DNA of 14,190 bases from Nitrospirae bacterium CG2_30_53_67 (lineage in GTDB: Bacteria; CG2-30-53-67). Below the pieces are notes generated by a model. That model made no database searches and was not told where the DNA came from. It saw nothing but the letters and a program-made list of their open reading frames with translations. The position numbers were made by a program, and so were the translations under genes. This document shows positions 1 to 6,769 of the stretch, one piece after another. The stretch covers positions 1-14,190 of the forward strand of contig MNYV01000145.1 of assembly GCA_001873285.1 (NCBI GenBank), given 5' to 3'. Each line of letters begins with the position of its first letter. Position 1 is the stretch's first letter.

Positions 1-24
1 AGGCTCTGTGAATGACCATGTGAA

Positions 25-57
25 GAGCCGTGTGCGTAAATAGCGCACGCACGGTTC
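25..57 (+). ncRNA. Group II intron domain V hairpin
   Basis: A 33-nt hairpin has the group II intron domain V layout. GAGCCGTG (25-32) pairs with CACGGTTC (50-57), including one G-T pair. The AGC triad lies at 26-28. TGCG (33-36) pairs with CGCA (44-47), and a two-base CG bulge (48-49) separates the two helices on the 3' side. The terminal loop TAAATAG is not a GNRA tetraloop, so this copy is slightly off consensus. Domain V is the catalytic core of these self-splicing retroelements. The intron body and any reverse transcriptase would lie upstream of the window, so only the 3' end is visible. The hairpin is seen directly; the intron assignment rests on the known domain V pattern. Confidence 0.75.
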
Positions 58-178
58 TGTGAGGGGCCGGGGTCAACGGATGTATGGTTGAGATCTTGTG
101 GCACCGCCGGGAAACCAGGCGGAAACAGAGAAGACAAACATCAACCTACAGCATCTGGAGTAACCGGTCTACTCGACC
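58..178 (+). ncRNA. Probable group II intron domain VI and 3' end, expanded
   Basis: Downstream of domain V, GGCCGG (65-70) can pair with CCGGTC (164-169), followed by CTACTCGACC, a sequence typical of the 3' ends of related bacterial introns. The roughly 90 nt between the arms contain two further nested stems: GGTTGA (86-91) with TCAACC (141-146), and CCGCC (104-108) with GGCGG (118-122). This makes an unusually long, multi-stem domain VI, or a normal domain VI that has acquired an insert. I have not located the bulged branch-point adenosine, and the exact 3' splice site (about 170-178) is unresolved. The pairing is observed; the domain assignment is inferred. Confidence 0.45.
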
Positions 179-205
179 ACTACACAAAGTGCAATGTGTA
201 GGTCT

Positions 206-292
206 GACCCCAAAGCCACATTGAGAGTTACACCCGCTATGGAAGCGGGATTGACTGACCACGTATGGAAATGGGATGAAATTTTAAATTAG
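206..292 (+). pseudogene. Transposase C-terminal remnant
   Basis: The frame ending in TAG at 290-292 reads DPKATLRVTPAMEAGL followed by TDHVW. A 'TLRVTPAMEAGLTDHVW' ending is what I recognise from the C-termini of IS1-like or DDE transposases (the 'HKTLRVTPAMAAG..DHVW' type). Nothing upstream in the frame looks like the catalytic core: it runs into the intron 3' end and meets a TAA at 161-163. Only about 28 codons survive, so this is a scrap left by an insertion sequence, perhaps cut by the intron. The family assignment is from memory and tentative. Confidence 0.45.
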
Positions 293-295
293 GAC

Positions 296-392
296 ACTAC
301 CCATTTCTTGGTAATGGGGTATTTTGGAATAATTTGGTATAGTTTGGGTTAAATGTAATTAATATTTAAATAGTAGACTTTGGATTTATTTT
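296..392. other. AT-rich leader between remnant and first gene
   Basis: This non-coding stretch is strongly AT-rich. It contains a small stem, ACCCATT (298-304) against AATGGGGT, with no convincing U-tract after it. No SD-like sequence precedes the ATG at 393, and I see no promoter close to consensus. It may hold a weak AT-rich promoter for the gene at 393. Confidence 0.3.
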
Positions 393-1373
393 ATGTTAAA
401 TATGAATATATCTTTCTTTAATCAACCCAATGGCAATGATATGCACAAGAACGCTACGTTTCAAATATCCTATGACGGTGAAGCCGTAGAAGATGGGACT
501 ATCGATGTCCGTGAATTGGCTCCGTCTTTGCTTGCTTTGGGAGATTTAATTGATGAGACAAACAGGCATATTACGCAGGGCAGAATGGAGGTATCTCTTC
601 GTGTAAGTGCTGACATTGAACGAGGTTCATTTCTCGTCAGATTGGAAATAGCGACAAAGTTTTATGAGAAATTTGTTGAAATCTTCAGCGGCCCTGATGC
701 AACAGCAATAACTACATTTCTTACTCTCTTGGGAATTTCCGGAGCATATGGAATATTCCAGCTTGTTAAAGATAGCAAGGGAGCAAAACCAAAGAATGTA
801 ATCAAAATCAGTCAGACCACTAAAGTAAAACTGGAGTTTGATAATATAGAACCGATTGAGGTTGAGAAAGACGTATATGATATATACAATAATTTTAGAG
901 CAAGAAGTGCTATATCGCGTATTGTCAGACCTTTGAAAGATAAGGGTATTGATGTACTCAAATTTATTCATGGTGGTCGAGAGACAATCAAGGTAACAGA
1001 AAGTGAAATTGAATGTTTCAGGGTGCCGGAAGAAAGAGAGGGTGAAAGAATCTCGGAATCTGAAATTGTTCTTCGAATCCTAAATTTAGCATTTCAAAAA
1101 GGCAATAAATGGAAAGTGACTGATGGTAGCGGGAAATACTTTGTATCTATATCGGACATTATTTTTTTAAAAAAGATTGAAGATAGACAAATATTGTTTG
1201 GTAAAAATGATTGTTTGCGTGTAAGATTACAAACACGGCAGTGGTATGAAAATAAAGAACTAAAATCAAGTCATGAAATTATAGAGGTACTTGAACACAT
1301 ACCCGCCTCTGATCCATCACAAATGTCATTATTAGAAGAAAACACAGACGCAGACGACAATGGAGAGCGTTGA
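393..1373 (+). CDS. Hypothetical protein of an accessory-island family
   Basis: This 326-residue protein has no function I can name. Residues 20-60 read like the start of an uncharacterised mobile-element family, with the order 'F-I-YDGEA....DVRELAPSLLALGDLIDETNR'. A beta-rich stretch follows (65-90). One hydrophobic glycine-containing segment (about 103-125, ending GAYGIFQLV) could be a single membrane-inserted or buried helix. The rest is charged and soluble, ending in an acidic tail. There is no signal peptide and no catalytic motif I recognise. The start is uncertain: ATG 393, ATG 402 and ATG 441 all lack an SD. It is the only plus-strand gene in the AT-rich island and converges on the HEPN-ParA operon. 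Low GC relative to the genes beyond 4 kb suggests horizontal acquisition. That the ORF is a real gene is likely; a role in defence or mobile-element biology is only a guess. Confidence 0.8.
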   Translation: MLNMNISFFNQPNGNDMHKNATFQISYDGEAVEDGTIDVRELAPSLLALGDLIDETNRHITQGRMEVSLRVSADIERGSFLVRLEIATKFYEKFVEIFSGPDATAITTFLTLLGISGAYGIFQLVKDSKGAKPKNVIKISQTTKVKLEFDNIEPIEVEKDVYDIYNNFRARSAISRIVRPLKDKGIDVLKFIHGGRETIKVTESEIECFRVPEEREGERISESEIVLRILNLAFQKGNKWKVTDGSGKYFVSISDIIFLKKIEDRQILFGKNDCLRVRLQTRQWYENKELKSSHEIIEVLEHIPASDPSQMSLLEENTDADDNGER

Positions 1374-1589
1374 GGGTCGAATCTTTCATCTTGACAACTT
1401 CTTCTCCTCTACGAGCCATCGGCAAACGGCCAATCAACACCGATGAGTCTAACAATGATATACCGCTCCAGAATATCGCATTCTCAATGGCCGGGTCAAA
1501 GTAATAAACCTTCAAACGCAAACCAGATCTGTTTGTCAATTTAAAAGATGTGACCCTCTCGCCCCTCCCCGGCTTTTCCCGTGGTATGA
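1374..1589. other. Convergent intergenic gap, nothing clear
   Basis: The gap lies between two converging genes. I see no clear terminator. A minus-strand frame starting at a TTG (1602) stays open across the whole gap to 1279. It could be a gene scrap, but it begins inside the HEPN gene, ends inside the upstream gene, and carries no motif I recognise, so I do not call it. Confidence 0.3.
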
Positions 1590-2192
1590 CTAAACAACCC
1601 AAGCGTGAATGTGTTCACATAACTTTTCGATGAACGTAGCAGCATTCTCCACGTCACTATGAGAAATCGGCCAATAAGTTCCTGGGTAACTTGGGTCCAA
1701 ATCAGCTTCGTGCGCAATTATATTACGACGTTCAACAATTAAACGAAGATGGATTTTTACATCGTGAACAGACAATCCAAATTTGGAAGCGACTGAAGGC
1801 CAAAGTTCGCAGGATGAAAATAGTCGGATGGCATCAGCGATTCTATCAGGGTGCTGGAAGGCAAGGAAACTGTGTTTTTCTCTGATTTCTTGTTCAAACC
1901 AAGAGCTATCACCAGGTATCCCTAAGCCTATCATTGCTGAATCTATGGTAACTTGAAAGCGGCGGAAAGAACTTGTAGCTGGTCTTAATCCATTAAAAAC
2001 TTCAAGCATACCAAGACGCGTAATCTCATGAACGTAATGGTCAAGAGCACTAACAGTCAGTACTATTTGTGAACGCAGAATGTCAGACGCATCGACAATA
2101 GGCGTTGTCAACCGAGTGAGTGACATATAAAGCCCCCCGAGGCTACGCACACGCTCAATATTTGACCGGAATTGTTGAATTGCTTTATGCAT
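1590..2192 (-). CDS. HEPN-domain protein (RiboL-PSP-HEPN-like)
   Basis: This 200-residue all-helical protein carries the HEPN signature. A predicted helix contains 'SALDHYVHEITRLG' (about residues 48-61), and a later helix has 'ERRNIIAHEAD', giving the R-N-x3-H motif. HEPN domains of this class are typically metal-independent RNases in toxin-antitoxin, abortive-infection and RNA-processing systems, with the Arg and His as catalytic residues. The first in-frame start is a TTG at 2198. I prefer the ATG at 2192, which overlaps the stop of the ParA-like gene by 8 nt. No SD is visible, so translation is probably coupled to the ATPase gene. The pairing suggests the ATPase controls or localises the HEPN protein. 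The HEPN call rests on motif recognition; the toxin role is inferred. A non-nuclease, nucleotide- or protein-binding HEPN remains possible. Confidence 0.7.
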   Translation of the reverse strand: MHKAIQQFRSNIERVRSLGGLYMSLTRLTTPIVDASDILRSQIVLTVSALDHYVHEITRLGMLEVFNGLRPATSSFRRFQVTIDSAMIGLGIPGDSSWFEQEIREKHSFLAFQHPDRIADAIRLFSSCELWPSVASKFGLSVHDVKIHLRLIVERRNIIAHEADLDPSYPGTYWPISHSDVENAATFIEKLCEHIHAWVV

Positions 2193-3234
2193 TGTCAATT
2201 ATAGTAATAATGCGATCGGCCCCCTCTGAGAATAGTTTGAGAAACCGCTTCATAGATTTTTTTGTTATCTCTAAAACTACTCCTCTTTGCTCAAGCTGTT
2301 TATCTGTCAAGTCAAAAATTGGTGCTTTATGCTTCTGTGAAAGAGCAATTAGACTATTGAAATCTGACATTTGGATCAAAGGCTTTGTTGGCTGCACCCC
2401 GGCGTTTTTATATATTCTATCAGTAAGAAGCATACCATTTTCTTTTAGAACCGGAACAAGCCTTGTTTTTACACCTATTTCAATTTCATCTATCCATTTT
2501 TGAAAGGCTGCAGAAGGCGTCTTCCCACCTCTTAACCGATATTTCTGAATTATAGTACCGAGAAATTTGGGATTTTTATCAGGGTATGGATATGTTGCTT
2601 TTTGAAGTACAGATTGTGATTTCGCCTGCCTCGACCAACCGGCCCACTTTGGCAATATAGACGCAAGACTATCCGTCGCCATTACTGAAAAATAATCCGG
2701 TGCCATAGGGATAATGAAATAATCACTTGTCATTAACAAGTTCTGGTTTATTGGTCCAAGGCTTGGACTCATATCAATAAGGATAATGTCAGCGTTATAT
2801 TTTTCAGCGGTAATATTGAATAAATGACGGAGCGATCCTGGCAAATTCTGGAGCGTGACTAAGGAACCCGACAATTCCTGAGCTATACCCAATGTTACTT
2901 CGTATTCCGCAAGCCCAATGTGCCCCGGTAGTAAGAGCATATTTGCCTGCCCTTTTATTTTTTCGCATATGACAGGTTCAATAGCTGTCGGCCGAGATTC
3001 AAAAGCTGGTGCTAATCCATCGCGAATGTTTCGTATCCCTTTTGCTTTATAAATCGCGTCAAATTCTTCTGATTTCTTGAATCCTAAAACCATTCCCGTG
3101 AGGTTACATTGTGGGTCGCAATCAACGATGATAACCTTCTTGCCTTTTCTTGCTAACATCCAACCCAAATTAAAGGTTGATGTGGTTTTGCTTACTCCAC
3201 CTTTGTGATTAAAGAGTGCAATTTGATTTGTCAT
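2185..3234 (-). CDS. ParA/MinD-type P-loop ATPase
   Basis: This 349-residue SIMIBI-class ATPase has the deviant Walker A 'FNHKGGVSKTT' near its N-terminus (signature lysine plus catalytic lysine), a 'VIIVDCDPQCNLT' segment, and Walker B 'IILIDMSPSLG'. Such proteins dimerise on ATP, often on DNA or membranes, and partition plasmids or position complexes. The C-terminal part (about 215-349) is longer than in a minimal ParA and has a charged helical region 'QWEQRGVV'-like (LEQRGVVLEITKK). The frame is open to 3264, but I choose the ATG at 3234 because GGAG lies 6 nt upstream and the Walker A then sits at the usual N-terminal place. No ParB gene is present. The partner is the overlapping HEPN gene instead, which argues against simple plasmid partition. 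AT-rich composition marks it as part of the accessory island. Confidence 0.85.
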   Translation of the reverse strand: MTNQIALFNHKGGVSKTTSTFNLGWMLARKGKKVIIVDCDPQCNLTGMVLGFKKSEEFDAIYKAKGIRNIRDGLAPAFESRPTAIEPVICEKIKGQANMLLLPGHIGLAEYEVTLGIAQELSGSLVTLQNLPGSLRHLFNITAEKYNADIILIDMSPSLGPINQNLLMTSDYFIIPMAPDYFSVMATDSLASILPKWAGWSRQAKSQSVLQKATYPYPDKNPKFLGTIIQKYRLRGGKTPSAAFQKWIDEIEIGVKTRLVPVLKENGMLLTDRIYKNAGVQPTKPLIQMSDFNSLIALSQKHKAPIFDLTDKQLEQRGVVLEITKKSMKRFLKLFSEGADRIITIIDNA

Positions 3235-3308
3235 GTAATTCTCCAGTGTTTGTTGAAAAAACATTTTATGATTCGCCGAACAGTGATTAGACTGATCCGC
3301 ATAGCATG

Positions 3309-3323
3309 TCTACGACTCGTAGA
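3309..3323. promoter_or_regulatory. Perfect dyad upstream of the ParA-like gene
   Basis: TCTACGA-C-TCGTAGA is a perfect inverted repeat with 7-bp arms and a one-base centre. It lies about 75 bp upstream of the ATPase start, where an operator or a centromere-like site would be expected. I could not identify a convincing -35/-10 pair next to it. A role in autoregulation by the ATPase or its partner is inference from position. Confidence 0.35.
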
Positions 3324-3378
3324 GCGGAACGCCGGTTTCTGATCCATGTCGCACGCCGTTGAAATTGGGGATCGTCGT

Positions 3379-3966
3379 TCACTTTCTTTTTTGTGCGCTT
3401 CTGACCTCAAGGCGTTTGTTATAGAGCCGTTCGGTGAAGCCGCCCTCTTTTAAAAAACGTTCCTCCAACTGTCGAAGCTGCTGATCAAGCAGGTAGTTCG
3501 CCTGGTGGATCAGGCAAATCAGTGTGTTGGCTGCCACATCAGGGGCTTCAGCTTCAATATAGGTCCTATAGGTCGCATAGGACCTATTTTGACAATGCGC
3601 GAGCTTCCGCACAGTCCGCGCCCTCGGGTGCTCCTTTCCCCAAAGCAACAGTCCTCGCTGGCGCAGAAAGTCCTCGCAGTCAAGCAACAGCTCTTCAAGA
3701 CTCGCCCGCGCCACGCCCACCAGCTTCAGCTCGGTCTTGCGCGATGTACCCGAGGCCATACTCCCCTCGGCAATGTTCTGCTTGCCGCTCCGCGCCGCTT
3801 GCACCATCTGGTCACGGGTACGCGAACCGTGGTCGATGAATCGATTACAAAACGCCACCGCCGCATCATAGATGATCTCCGCCATCTGATACGATTTCAG
3901 GTTACGGTAACCGCCATGGGCCTCGATGAGCTTTGCTTTTGGGTTTTGTTTTTTTATATAGGTCAT
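3379..3966 (-). CDS. Four-helix-bundle suffix domain protein (23S IVP/S23 relative)
   Basis: This 195-residue protein resembles the four-helix-bundle family first seen as proteins encoded in 23S rRNA intervening sequences. The hallmark helix 'MVQAARSGKQNIAEGSMASG' lies at about residues 54-73, followed by 'SLEELLLDCEDFLRQRGL' and a long C-terminal helical region (about 140-185) that matches the 'suffix' variant. Related bundles include the accessory subunit (Avd) of diversity-generating retroelements, but no reverse transcriptase or variable repeat is present in this window. The ATG at 3966 is preceded at 5 nt by AGGA, which is itself part of the 9-bp repeats that overlap the start. A second repeat block encodes the 'YATYRTYIE' segment in mid-protein. 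GC content is higher than in the neighbouring island genes. The molecular function of the family is not established. Confidence 0.8.
   Translation of the reverse strand: MTYIKKQNPKAKLIEAHGGYRNLKSYQMAEIIYDAAVAFCNRFIDHGSRTRDQMVQAARSGKQNIAEGSMASGTSRKTELKLVGVARASLEELLLDCEDFLRQRGLLLWGKEHPRARTVRKLAHCQNRSYATYRTYIEAEAPDVAANTLICLIHQANYLLDQQLRQLEERFLKEGGFTERLYNKRLEVRSAQKRK
3558..3587. repeat. Internal 9-bp tandem repeat, ATAGGACCT type
   Basis: On the minus strand, 9-bp units such as TATGCGACC and TATAGGACC follow one another and encode the tripeptide-like Y-A-T / Y-R-T series. Each unit also contains near-palindromic AGGACCT or AGGTCCT cores. The unit matches the repeat at the start of the same gene (3955-3986), about 400 bp away. 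Because 9 is a multiple of 3, expansion or contraction keeps the frame. Confidence 0.7.
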
Positions 3967-3986
3967 ATAAGTCCTATAAGACCTAT
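3955..3986. repeat. 9-bp tandem repeat overlapping the start codon
   Basis: On the minus strand the units ATAGGTCTT, ATAGGACTT and ATATGACCT run in tandem. The third unit contains the ATG, and the second supplies the AGGA that serves as SD 5 nt upstream. Changes in unit number or sequence would therefore directly affect initiation of the four-helix-bundle gene. Confidence 0.7.
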
Positions 3987-3996
3987 GAGAATTTTT

Positions 3997-4024
3997 GGGG
4001 GGTCCCCCTCACGGAAGACCCCCC
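3997..4024 (-). terminator. GC-rich stem-loop after the long nrdJ
   Basis: GGGGGGTC (3997-4004) and GACCCCCC (4017-4024) form a perfect 8-bp stem with a 12-nt loop, 36 nt past the stop of the long reductase gene. On the minus transcript the stem is followed by AAAAATT, not a U-tract, so it is not a standard intrinsic terminator. It could halt a processive exonuclease or act with Rho. A smaller dyad, CCTGA-GA-TCAGG (4048-4059), lies directly at the stop. Confidence 0.4.
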
Positions 4025-4059
4025 GATGCCCTGAGCCAACCACATCCCCTGAGATCAGG

Positions 4060-6660
4060 TTATGCGCATTTTGAGTAACCGCAGGCGAGGCATTTCAGAC
4101 ACCCCTCGGACCGTTCCATGCTCCCGGAAGCCCCACAGTCAGGGCAGGTATCGGCAGTGATGGAGAGAAGATCCACCTCGGTGTGTATGCCGTTTTTCCC
4201 GTTCTTTTTCATATACCGCCGCTCCAGGATCCGGGCGATGGCGTCGGGGATGGAACGGACCAGACCGTCCTTCTGGAAGATCGGGTGTTCCCCGCCGATC
4301 CCCTTGAGCTGTTCCACGATCTTTTCCACCGGAACCCCGTACCGGAGCGAAAGAGACACGAGGCGTCCGATGGCCTCGGTCTTCGCCATGGTGCTTTGTC
4401 CCGACTTCCCGATGGTGGCGAAGACCTCGAAGGGCTTCCCATCCAGTTCGTTGACGGTGATATAGAGGGTCCCATGGGCCAGCTTCATCTTGGCCGTGAA
4501 TCCGTCCAGGATCTCGGGCCTGGGAAGAAACGTTTCTACCGCGGTCCTGGCTCCCGCAATCGGCTGAGCCTTCACTTCTTCCCTGGGCATCACGAGTTCG
4601 GCCGGTTCGACAGCGGGCTTGGCCCCGTTGCCGTTTTTCTTGTCATCCTGTTTCAGGTTCAGGACCTGCTCGCCCTTACTCCCGTCCCGGTAGATGGTGA
4701 CCCCCTTGCATCCGCTCTCATAGGCCCGGAGGTAGACCTCTTCCACATCCTTGATCGTGGCATGATGCGGGAAGTTCACGGTCTTGCTCACGGCATTGTC
4801 CGTATATTTCTGGAATGCGGCCTGCATGAGGATGTGGAACGAAGGGGGCACGTCATGCGCGGTCACAAAGATCTCCCGCACATCCTGGGGGATCTCGGTC
4901 ATCCCCTGGATGCTTCCGGTTCGGGCGATCTTCTCCATCAGTTCATCGGAATAAAATCCGCGGCGCTTGGCCTCCTGCTGAAAGGCGTGATTAACCTCGA
5001 TCAGCTTGTCATGGTCCATGACATTGCGGTAGTAGGAGAGGGCGAAGATCGGTTCGATTCCCGATGACGTGTTGGCGATGATGGAGAGGGTCCCGGTGGG
5101 GGCGATGGTCGTGGTGGTGGCGTTTCGCACCCTCGGCATCCCTTCCCGGTCATAGATGCTCCCCTTGAAGTTGGGAAAGACACCCCGTTTTTCAGCCAGG
5201 TCCGCGGAGGCGGCCCGGGCCTCGGTCTGGATGAAGGACATGACTTTTTCCGCGGTCTTGATGGCCGCCTCGGAATTGTAGGGGGTCCGGAGGGCGATCA
5301 GCATATCGGCCCATCCCATGACGCCGAGGCCGATCTTCCGGTTTCCCTGCGCCATCTCGGTGATCTTCTTCAGAGGGAATCTGGACATGTCGATGACATT
5401 GTCCAGGAAGTTGACCGAGGTCCAGACCACCCTTTTAAGGCGATCATAATCCGCCACGGGCGTCCCATGTTCGGTCTTGACCATCCTGGCCAGGTTGATG
5501 GACCCGAGATTGCAGGCCTCGTAGGGGAGAAGGGGCTGCTCACCGCATGGGTTAGTGCACTCGATCTCTCCGAGCTGGGGCGTGGGGTTGTCCCGGTTCA
5601 GCCGGTCCAGAAAGACGATCCCCGGATCTCCGCTCTGCCAGGCCAGATTGACGATCTCGTCGAAGATCTTTTTTGCGCTCAGGGTTCCTGTGATCTCTCT
5701 GGTGCAGGGGTCGATGAGCTCACAGTCCGACCCGGATTGAACCGCCTTCATGAATGCTTCGGTGATTCCCACAGAGAGGTTGAAATTATTGAGACTCCCA
5801 TCGTGCTTCTTGGCATGGATGAATTCGAGGATGTCCGGATGGTCCACGCGGAGGATCCCCATGTTGGCCCCGCGGCGGGTCCCTCCCTGTTTGACCTGCT
5901 CCGTGGCCGTATTGAAGATCCGCATGAACGAAACGGGCCCTGAGGCGACGCCCCCTGTGGTACCGACCTTGGAGTTCTTCCGCCTTATATTGGAAAACGA
6001 AAACCCGGTCCCCCCGCCGGACTTATGAATCAGGGCCGCATGTTTCAGGGAATCAAAGATTCCTTCCATGGAATCATCCACAGGAAGGACAAAACATGCG
6101 GAAAGCTGCTGCAGTTCACGGCCTGCATTCATCAGGGTCGGGGAGTTGGGAAGGAACTCCAGTTCGGTCATCAACCGGTAGAAGAGTCTTGCCTTTTCCG
6201 GCACGTTGGCCTTCTTGTCATAGATCTTCTCGGGCTCCGCGATGTTCTTGGCCACACGGAGGAACATGTCACGTGGTTCCTCGATCGGTTTCCCCTGATC
6301 GTCTTTTTTCAGGTACCTCCGCTCAAGGACCTTGATGGCGTTCGGATAGAGAGTCAGCTTCTCCTCCTTGGCTTTGGGCACGGGGAAGACCAATGGAGGC
6401 ATGCGTTTGATTCCGTATTTCAGCAGTTTGGCCTCGATCAGTTTCTGCATGACCGCATGCGGAACGGACTTTCCGTTCATCCGGCAGAATTCCTGCTCGA
6501 TATCCCGGCTGATCATGGCCGCCATCTCCTCGTTGCCATGATTTTCAAGTAGAAGGGCCTGCATGAAGTGGTCGCGGTTCCAGGATAAGACAGGAATCAG
6601 ATCCAATCCGTCCTGGTTTTGAACTTCTCCGCCCATCCCCATGGCTTCTTTCATAACCAT
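4060..6660 (-). CDS. nrdJ: Adenosylcobalamin-dependent (class II) ribonucleotide reductase, long form
   Basis: This protein reduces ribonucleotides to deoxyribonucleotides with a thiyl radical generated from coenzyme B12, so it works with or without oxygen. Numbering here is from the longest frame (GTG at 6666, 868 aa). An N-terminal helical, ATP-cone-like region spans about 25-90, and the catalytic barrel about 105-670. The first redox cysteine is C191 (LSACFV). The NPCGE motif gives N372, radical C374 and E376, with C385 as the other redox cysteine. The glycine-rich 'HKSGGGTGFSFS' and 'APTGTLSII' stretches contribute to substrate and phosphate binding. A TSCPD domain (about 720-815) and a terminal zinc-ribbon or redox tail with CPDC and CLKC-x-C pairs (841-867) complete the long form. 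I choose the ATG at 6660 because AGGGGG lies 5 nt upstream; from the GTG at 6666 that spacing would be too short. The gene has its own promoter with NrdR-like boxes. Confidence 0.95.
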   Translation of the reverse strand: MVMKEAMGMGGEVQNQDGLDLIPVLSWNRDHFMQALLLENHGNEEMAAMISRDIEQEFCRMNGKSVPHAVMQKLIEAKLLKYGIKRMPPLVFPVPKAKEEKLTLYPNAIKVLERRYLKKDDQGKPIEEPRDMFLRVAKNIAEPEKIYDKKANVPEKARLFYRLMTELEFLPNSPTLMNAGRELQQLSACFVLPVDDSMEGIFDSLKHAALIHKSGGGTGFSFSNIRRKNSKVGTTGGVASGPVSFMRIFNTATEQVKQGGTRRGANMGILRVDHPDILEFIHAKKHDGSLNNFNLSVGITEAFMKAVQSGSDCELIDPCTREITGTLSAKKIFDEIVNLAWQSGDPGIVFLDRLNRDNPTPQLGEIECTNPCGEQPLLPYEACNLGSINLARMVKTEHGTPVADYDRLKRVVWTSVNFLDNVIDMSRFPLKKITEMAQGNRKIGLGVMGWADMLIALRTPYNSEAAIKTAEKVMSFIQTEARAASADLAEKRGVFPNFKGSIYDREGMPRVRNATTTTIAPTGTLSIIANTSSGIEPIFALSYYRNVMDHDKLIEVNHAFQQEAKRRGFYSDELMEKIARTGSIQGMTEIPQDVREIFVTAHDVPPSFHILMQAAFQKYTDNAVSKTVNFPHHATIKDVEEVYLRAYESGCKGVTIYRDGSKGEQVLNLKQDDKKNGNGAKPAVEPAELVMPREEVKAQPIAGARTAVETFLPRPEILDGFTAKMKLAHGTLYITVNELDGKPFEVFATIGKSGQSTMAKTEAIGRLVSLSLRYGVPVEKIVEQLKGIGGEHPIFQKDGLVRSIPDAIARILERRYMKKNGKNGIHTEVDLLSITADTCPDCGASGSMERSEGCLKCLACGYSKCA

Positions 6661-6686
6661 TTCCACCCCCTCAATGACTTCTTATT

Positions 6687-6740
6687 TATTCCACAGGATC
6701 GCCTCAAAATGCACACAGGATATTCACAGCATCTTCACAG
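6687..6740. promoter_or_regulatory. Phased CACAG repeats in the nrdJ leader, DnaA-box-like
   Basis: On the plus strand CACAG occurs at 6692, 6714, 6725 and 6736, so successive copies are 22, 11 and 11 bp apart: the same face of the helix. ATATTCACA, ending at 6728, differs by one base from the DnaA box TTATNCACA, and the others are weaker (about 7 of 9). DnaA is known to bind the control regions of reductase genes in E. coli and B. subtilis. Binding here is inferred. Confidence 0.4.
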
Positions 6741-6743
6741 AAA

Positions 6744-6759
6744 TCGCATCATGTTGTAT
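6744..6759 (-). promoter_or_regulatory. Candidate NrdR box 2
   Basis: On the minus strand ATACAACATGATGCGA matches the core of the NrdR consensus (CwAtATaTwG) at about 7 of 10 positions. It starts exactly 32 bp from candidate box 1, which is the three-turn spacing known for paired NrdR boxes. It lies just downstream of the expected transcription start. Confidence 0.45.
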
Positions 6760-6769
6760 ATGGCTGACC

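Noticed and set aside
1279-1602. Minus-strand frame of 107 residues across the convergent gap
   Set aside because: It starts with TTG inside the HEPN gene, ends inside the opposite-strand gene and has no recognisable motif or SD.
3235-3264. N-terminal extension of the ParA-like frame by ten residues
   Set aside because: The ATG at 3234 has a GGAG at good spacing and places the Walker A at the usual N-terminal position; the upstream start has no SD.
3997-4024. Classical Rho-independent terminator
   Set aside because: The stem is strong but is followed by As on the minus transcript and preceded by Ts on the plus strand, so no U-tract follows in either direction; kept only as a stem-loop.
3505-4074. 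Plus-strand frames opposite the four-helix-bundle gene
   Set aside because: They are antisense shadows rich in Pro and Arg with no domain features.
6661-6769. Cobalamin riboswitch in front of the B12-dependent reductase
   Set aside because: The leader is only about 100 nt and I see no B12-box-like element.
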